Position numbers and translations under genes: made by a program. The notes beneath the pieces are model-generated. The model searched no databases. It saw nothing but the letters and a program-made list of their open reading frames with translations, and was not told the origin of the DNA. A DNA stretch of 10,099 nucleotides from DASRWD01 sp044507975 (GTDB lineage: Bacteria; Deinococcota; Deinococci; Deinococcales; Trueperaceae): assembly GCA_044507975.1 (NCBI GenBank), contig JBIQIQ010000084.1, positions 1 to 10,099 on the forward strand. The letters are read 5' to 3'. Of the stretch, positions 7,136 to 10,099 are shown piece after piece. Position 1 is the stretch's first letter; every line of letters begins with the position of its first letter.

Positions 7136-7144
7136 TCTGCCGGG

Positions 7145-7855
7145 ATGAGCCGGATCTTCATCGTCGAGGACGAACCGAAGCTCGTCGCGGCGCTGGCCGC
7201 CCACCTGGGCCGCTACGGGCACGAGGTCGTGGCAGCGCGCCGCTACGACGACCTCAAGGCCGAGCTGCTCGAGGTCGCGCCCGACCTCGTGCTGCTGGAC
7301 GTCAACCTGCCCTGGTACGACGGCTTCTACTGGTGTCGCCAGTTCCGCACCGTCTCGACCGTACCCATCGTGTTCATGACCGCCAGGGGCGGAGACATGG
7401 ACCAGGTGATGGCGGTCGAGAACGGGGCCGACGACTACGTCGTGAAGCCTTTCAGCCCCGAGCTGCTGACGGCGAAGGTGCGAGCAGCGCTGCGCAGGGC
7501 GTACGGCGAGTACAGCGCTGCGGAGCGGGGCGGCGGCCGCGTGGACCACGGCGGGCTCAGCTACGACCCCCTGCGCCTCGAGGCGACGCACGGCGGGGAG
7601 CGCGCAGCTCTCTCGCGCAACGAGGGCTTGCTGCTCGAGGCGCTGGTGCGGGCGAGGGGTGCCGTCGTGAGCCGAGCCTCGCTGCTGCAGGCGCTGTGGG
7701 ACGACGAGGAGTTCGTCGACGACAACACCCTCACCGTCAACGTCAACCGCCTGCGCCGCAAGCTCGAGGCGCTCGGGCTGGACGACGCGGTCAGGACCGT
7801 CCGGGGCGAAGGCTACGCCCTCGCCCTCGGGCAGGCCGCGCGGCCGCGGGGCTGA
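7145..7855 (+). CDS. OmpR-family response regulator, BceR/GraR-like
   Basis: A 236-residue two-domain regulator. Receiver domain (1-120): acidic pocket E8/D9, phosphoacceptor D52 in LLDVNLP, T79 in MTA, and K101 in VKPF. LPWYDGFYWCRQFR (55-68) is characteristic of the BceR/GraR subgroup. The winged-helix DNA-binding domain (about 135-230) contains LSRNEGLLLEAL, and its recognition region VDDNTLTVNVNRLRRKLE (191-208) is again the BceR type, ending in VRGEGYAL. When phosphorylated by the adjacent kinase it should activate the transporter genes downstream. ATG 7145 was chosen because the receiver fold begins at once (MSRIFIVEDE). An upstream in-frame ATG at 7034 lies inside the methyltransferase gene and would add 37 low-complexity residues. 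The kinase gene begins 9 bp after the stop. Confidence 0.95.
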   Translation: MSRIFIVEDEPKLVAALAAHLGRYGHEVVAARRYDDLKAELLEVAPDLVLLDVNLPWYDGFYWCRQFRTVSTVPIVFMTARGGDMDQVMAVENGADDYVVKPFSPELLTAKVRAALRRAYGEYSAAERGGGRVDHGGLSYDPLRLEATHGGERAALSRNEGLLLEALVRARGAVVSRASLLQALWDDEEFVDDNTLTVNVNRLRRKLEALGLDDAVRTVRGEGYALALGQAARPRG

Positions 7856-7864
7856 GCCTTCGCC

Positions 7865-8914
7865 GTGAGGAAGGTCGACCAGCTCCTCGACCAGCTCCCG
7901 GTCATCACGGCGTTCACGCTGGCAGTGTCGTTCCTGCTCCTCGTCGTGCATCTGGGCGTGGCGCGCCTGACGCTCGACGAGGCCGGCTACGTGATGCTGC
8001 TCGCGCTCGTCAGCCTCGCGCTGATCCTGGGGGTCGACGCGCTGCGGAAAGCGCCGTTCCGAGCGGAGGTGCGCCGGCGCCTCTCCCGGCCGCCTGCGGC
8101 GACCGGCGCTCCCCTCCCCCGCCCGGCCTCGCGCGAGCAGCGCGCCCTGGCGCGGCTCCTGGAGCAGCAGCAGTCGGCCGCCGCGCTGCGGTTGGCCGAG
8201 CACAAGCGGCGCGCCGAGGACCACCGGACGTTCGTCGACCTGTGGGTGCACCAGATGAAGACCCCGGTCAGCGTCATCCAGCTCGCCGCGGCCCGCCGGG
8301 ACGACGCAGCCTGGGACGATGCCCTCGAGGAGGTCGAACGCCTCGCGCACGGCCTCGACCTGATGCTCGCGGCCGCCCGCCTGGAGCGCTTCGAGCACGA
8401 CTTCACTCCGGCGGAGGTTGACCTCGTGGCCCTGGCGCGGTCGGTCCTCAACGAGCTCAGGGGCGCGTTCATCCGCTCCGGCGTGTTCCCGCGCGTAGAG
8501 GCGCCGGAGTCGGTCCGCGGCGTCACGGACCCGAAGTGGCTGAGCGTCGCGCTGCGCCAGCTGCTCACCAACGCCGTGCGCTACAGCCCCGCGGGCTCAC
8601 AGGTGACGGTGCGGGTCGAAGCCGCTCCCGACGGCGCGACACTCACCGTCGCCGACCGCGGCGCCGGCATCCCGCCAGAGGACCTGCCCAAGGTGTTCGA
8701 CCGCTTCTTCACGGGCGCGAACGGCCGGACGCACGGCGCCTCCACGGGGATGGGGCTGCACGTGGCGTCCGAGGTCTGCAGACGGATGGGGCACGAACTC
8801 GCCCTCGAGTCGAGCGTGGGCGCCGGGACGACCGCGACCATCCGGCTGCGCGGCACCGGCCTGCACCGCCTGGAGGACGTCGCCCCCGCACCCGCCCGGG
8901 TGACGGGAACGTAA
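7865..8914 (+). CDS. Intramembrane-sensing histidine kinase, BceS-like
   Basis: A 349-residue sensor kinase. Two membrane helices (about 13-33 and 42-60) are joined by an extracellular loop of roughly 8 residues, leaving no room for a sensor domain. This is the hallmark of intramembrane-sensing kinases. In known Bce systems such kinases read the activity of the partner ABC transporter. A charged linker (about 62-120) leads to the H-box, FVDLWVHQMKTP, with phosphorylated H129. The spacing and the WVHQMKTP form are BceS-like. The ATPase domain has the N-box QLLTNAVRYSP (N236), G1 DRGAGIP (264-270), F-box FDRFFTG (278-284) and a glycine-rich G2 near 291-298. GTG 7865 has no Shine-Dalgarno; coupling to the regulator 9 bp upstream is likely. 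Its stop codon lies within the first copy of the putative operator repeat. Confidence 0.93.
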   Translation: MRKVDQLLDQLPVITAFTLAVSFLLLVVHLGVARLTLDEAGYVMLLALVSLALILGVDALRKAPFRAEVRRRLSRPPAATGAPLPRPASREQRALARLLEQQQSAAALRLAEHKRRAEDHRTFVDLWVHQMKTPVSVIQLAAARRDDAAWDDALEEVERLAHGLDLMLAAARLERFEHDFTPAEVDLVALARSVLNELRGAFIRSGVFPRVEAPESVRGVTDPKWLSVALRQLLTNAVRYSPAGSQVTVRVEAAPDGATLTVADRGAGIPPEDLPKVFDRFFTGANGRTHGASTGMGLHVASEVCRRMGHELALESSVGAGTTATIRLRGTGLHRLEDVAPAPARVTGT

Positions 8915-8940
8915 GGTTCGCTCCCGGAGCGTAAGGTTCC
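8906..8940 (+). repeat. Two 15-bp direct repeats, putative response-regulator operator
   Basis: The sequence GGAACGTAAGGTTCG (8906-8920) recurs as GGAGCGTAAGGTTCC (8926-8940). Thirteen of 15 positions match, including an unbroken core of ten, CGTAAGGTTC. The period is exactly 20 bp, close to two helical turns, so both copies face the same side of the DNA. Each copy is itself nearly palindromic (GGARC, 5 bp, GTTCS). OmpR-type regulators bind such tandem sites. The first copy covers the kinase stop codon and the second contains the likely -10 element of the ATPase gene. That position suits a regulator of the transporter promoter, though overlap with the -10 could also mean repression. The binding protein is inferred from context. 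Confidence 0.65.
8932..8937 (+). promoter_or_regulatory. -10 element (TAAGGT) of the transporter genes
   Basis: TAAGGT matches TANNNT and is followed by 6 nt and then ATG 8944, the same geometry as the methyltransferase promoter. A transcript beginning at 8944 could be read leaderless from that ATG or from ATG 8995 by way of its Shine-Dalgarno. No good -35 is present, as expected for an activator-dependent promoter. The same hexamer occurs at 8912-8917 in the first repeat, so a second start 20 bp upstream is possible. Confidence 0.5.
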
Positions 8941-8983
8941 GAGATGGCCCGCCCAGCGCCCGCGCTGCGAGCATCGCGGCATG

Positions 8984-8989
8984 AGGAGG
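8984..8989 (+). promoter_or_regulatory. Ribosome-binding site favouring start 8995 of the ABC ATPase
   Basis: AGGAGG lies 5 nt before ATG 8995, a near-perfect Shine-Dalgarno. It is the main reason for choosing 8995 over the in-frame ATG 8944, which has only a leaderless promoter in its favour. Confidence 0.75.
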
Positions 8990-8994
8990 CGCCC

Positions 8995-9831
8995 ATGCGA
9001 GGCTACGCACAGGTGAGCGAGAGACGCGACGCAGCAGGCAAGACCGCGAGGGTGAGCACAGAAGGCTCCGCCCCCGCCGTGCTCGAGGCTCAGGGCCTCA
9101 CGAAGGTCTACGGCGGCACGAGGGGCGGCGCCAGCCATACCGCCCTGGAGGACTTCGACCTGAGGGTCGACCGAGGCGAGTTCCTCGGCATCATGGGCCC
9201 GTCGGGCAGCGGTAAGACGACGCTCCTCAACCTGCTCTCGACGATCGACACGCCCACGTCGGGCTCGGTGCGCATCGGCGACCGCGACCCGGCCGGGATG
9301 GACCAGGAGCAGCTCGCGGTCTTCCGCCGCCGCCGGCTAGGGTTCGTCTTCCAGGACTTCAACCTCCTCGACACCCTCACGATCCGCGAGAACGTGCTCC
9401 TGCCGCTGGTGCTCGACAAGGTGCCCGTGAAGGAGATGGACGGGCGGCTCGAGCGCGTCGCGGCGACGCTGGGCATCGAGGGGGTGCTCGGACGCATGCC
9501 GTACGAGGTCTCGGGCGGCCAGCAGCAGCGCGCCGCGATCGCCCGGGCGATCGTCCACGACCCGGCCGTCGTTCTGGCCGACGAGCTGACGGGCAACCTC
9601 GACTCGAAGGCGGCGAACGACGTGATGCAGGCGCTGCGCGCCCTCAACGAGGAGCAGGGGGTGACCGTCGTGATGGTCACCCACGACCCGTTCGCCGCGA
9701 GCTTCTGCCGGCGCGTGGTCTTCATCCGGGACGGCAGGCCGTTCAGCGAGCTGAGGCGCGGTGGGGGTCGCCAGGCCTTCTTCCAGCAGCTGCTCGACAC
9801 CCTCAGCGCGATGGGCGCCCTCGCACCGTGA
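8995..9831 (+). CDS. ABC transporter ATP-binding protein, BceA-like
   Basis: A 278-residue ATPase of the MacB/LolD/BceA class (numbering from ATG 8995). A non-conserved polar lead of about 28 residues precedes the fold at VLEAQGLTKVYGG. Walker A is GPSGSGKTT (68-76), the Q-loop is VFQDFNLLDTLTIRENVLLPL (118-138 region), the signature is SGGQQQR (173-179), Walker B is VVLADE (192-197), and the H-loop is VTHD (228-231). The D-loop stretch reads ADELTGNLDS, where nearly all relatives have ADEPTG: Leu198 replaces the usual Pro. The tail with FFQQLLDTLSAMG (about 262-274) resembles BceA C-termini. It should power the permease that follows to remove peptide antibiotics from their targets. The start is uncertain: ATG 8944 adds 17 residues. 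It overlaps the permease gene by 4 bp. Confidence 0.92.
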   Translation: MRGYAQVSERRDAAGKTARVSTEGSAPAVLEAQGLTKVYGGTRGGASHTALEDFDLRVDRGEFLGIMGPSGSGKTTLLNLLSTIDTPTSGSVRIGDRDPAGMDQEQLAVFRRRRLGFVFQDFNLLDTLTIRENVLLPLVLDKVPVKEMDGRLERVAATLGIEGVLGRMPYEVSGGQQQRAAIARAIVHDPAVVLADELTGNLDSKAANDVMQALRALNEEQGVTVVMVTHDPFAASFCRRVVFIRDGRPFSELRRGGGRQAFFQQLLDTLSAMGALAP

Positions 9832-10099
9832 CGTTCGCCCAGTTGGCGCTCTCGAACCTCAGGGGCAGCTGGCTGCGCTACGCGGCCTTCCTGCTCTCGA
9901 GCACCTTCTCGGTAGCCCTGTTCTTCGTCTACGCGCAGTTCCTCTACCACCCCGAGGTGCGCGCGGGCTACCTCTACGGCGGCGACACCACCCGCGTCGT
10001 CCTGACCGTCTGCCTGGTGCTGATCGCCGTGTTCGCGTTCTTCTTCGTCCTCTACTCGAGCGGGGCGTTCCTGCGCGCCCGCAACAAGGAGTTCGGGCT
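9828..10099 (+). CDS. BceB-like ABC transporter permease (FtsX domain), N-terminal fragment
   Basis: The first 90 residues of a gene that runs off the window. GTG 9828 overlaps the ATPase stop by 4 bp (GTGA), with no Shine-Dalgarno. The opening, MTFAQLALSNLRGSWLRYAAFL, is typical of BceB-type permeases (amphipathic entry, then a helix at about 17-39). After HPEV and a short polar loop comes a second helix (about 57-78), followed by LYSSGAFLRARNKEFG, the family's characteristic cytoplasmic motif at the start of the FtsX-like domain. A full BceB has ten helices and a large extracellular domain between helices 7 and 8, none of it visible here. Known relatives give resistance to bacitracin, nisin and similar cell-wall peptide antibiotics and also signal to the BceS-type kinase. 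Confidence 0.9.
   Translation, partial: MTFAQLALSNLRGSWLRYAAFLLSSTFSVALFFVYAQFLYHPEVRAGYLYGGDTTRVVLTVCLVLIAVFAFFFVLYSSGAFLRARNKEFG

Noticed and set aside
7049..8398. Long minus-strand open frame across regulator and kinase
   Set aside because: Shadow of two clear genes; no plausible start signal and low-complexity translation.
8906..8937. ECF sigma factor promoter (GGAAC-type -35)
   Set aside because: GGAAC is present, but no GTC-type -10 lies 16-17 bp downstream, and the repetition at exactly 20 bp is better explained as tandem protein-binding sites.
1..10099. Mobile element, CRISPR array, tRNA or rRNA
   Set aside because: No terminal inverted repeats, transposase or integrase motifs, spaced repeat arrays or recognisable structural RNA were seen; genes fill almost the whole window.

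Overview
The window comes from a GC-rich bacterial chromosome, about 70% G+C by eye, with strong G/C preference at third codon positions. All eleven genes lie on the + strand and are tightly packed, with many 4-8 bp ATGA/GTGA-type overlaps. No gap exceeds about 90 bp. Several genes lack a Shine-Dalgarno sequence and instead have a TANNNT element 6-9 bp before the start codon, which is the arrangement of leaderless transcripts common in Deinococcus relatives and Actinobacteria. The peptide-binding protein has an ordinary Sec signal peptide with no lipobox, which argues against a Gram-positive. My best guess is a Deinococcota lineage such as Trueperaceae, but this is inference.

Region 1 (1-5788) is a peptide uptake and breakdown operon. 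It starts with the C-terminal end of an M3 (PepF-type) oligoendopeptidase, then an SDR-family dehydrogenase with altered cofactor-side motifs, then an M20-family amidohydrolase/peptidase. These are followed by a Dpp/Opp-type solute-binding protein and two permeases. No ATPase subunits are present. G+C-rich hairpins flank the binding-protein gene, and the second (3937-3960) is strong enough to act as a partial terminator or mRNA stabiliser that sets binding-protein levels above permease levels.

Region 2 (5809-7074) is a single RlmL/COG0116-like rRNA methyltransferase (THUMP plus class I methyltransferase domains), apparently with its own leaderless promoter.

Region 3 (7145-10099) is a BceRS-BceAB-like detoxification module. 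It encodes an OmpR-type response regulator, a histidine kinase with two membrane helices and almost no extracellular loop, an ABC ATPase, and the start of a BceB/FtsX-type permease that runs off the window. In the gap between the kinase and the ATPase are two copies of a 15-bp sequence, GGARCGTAAGGTTCS, exactly 20 bp apart. The second copy contains the likely -10 element. This is the best candidate for a new regulatory site here: the operator through which the regulator switches on its transporter. Part of the motif, TTACGCT, also appears at the regulator's own promoter. In known Bce systems the kinase senses transporter activity rather than the peptide antibiotic itself, and the same logic would fit here.

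I saw no tRNA, rRNA, CRISPR array, insertion sequence or attachment site. Region 3 is the most interesting part, though its protein families are known.
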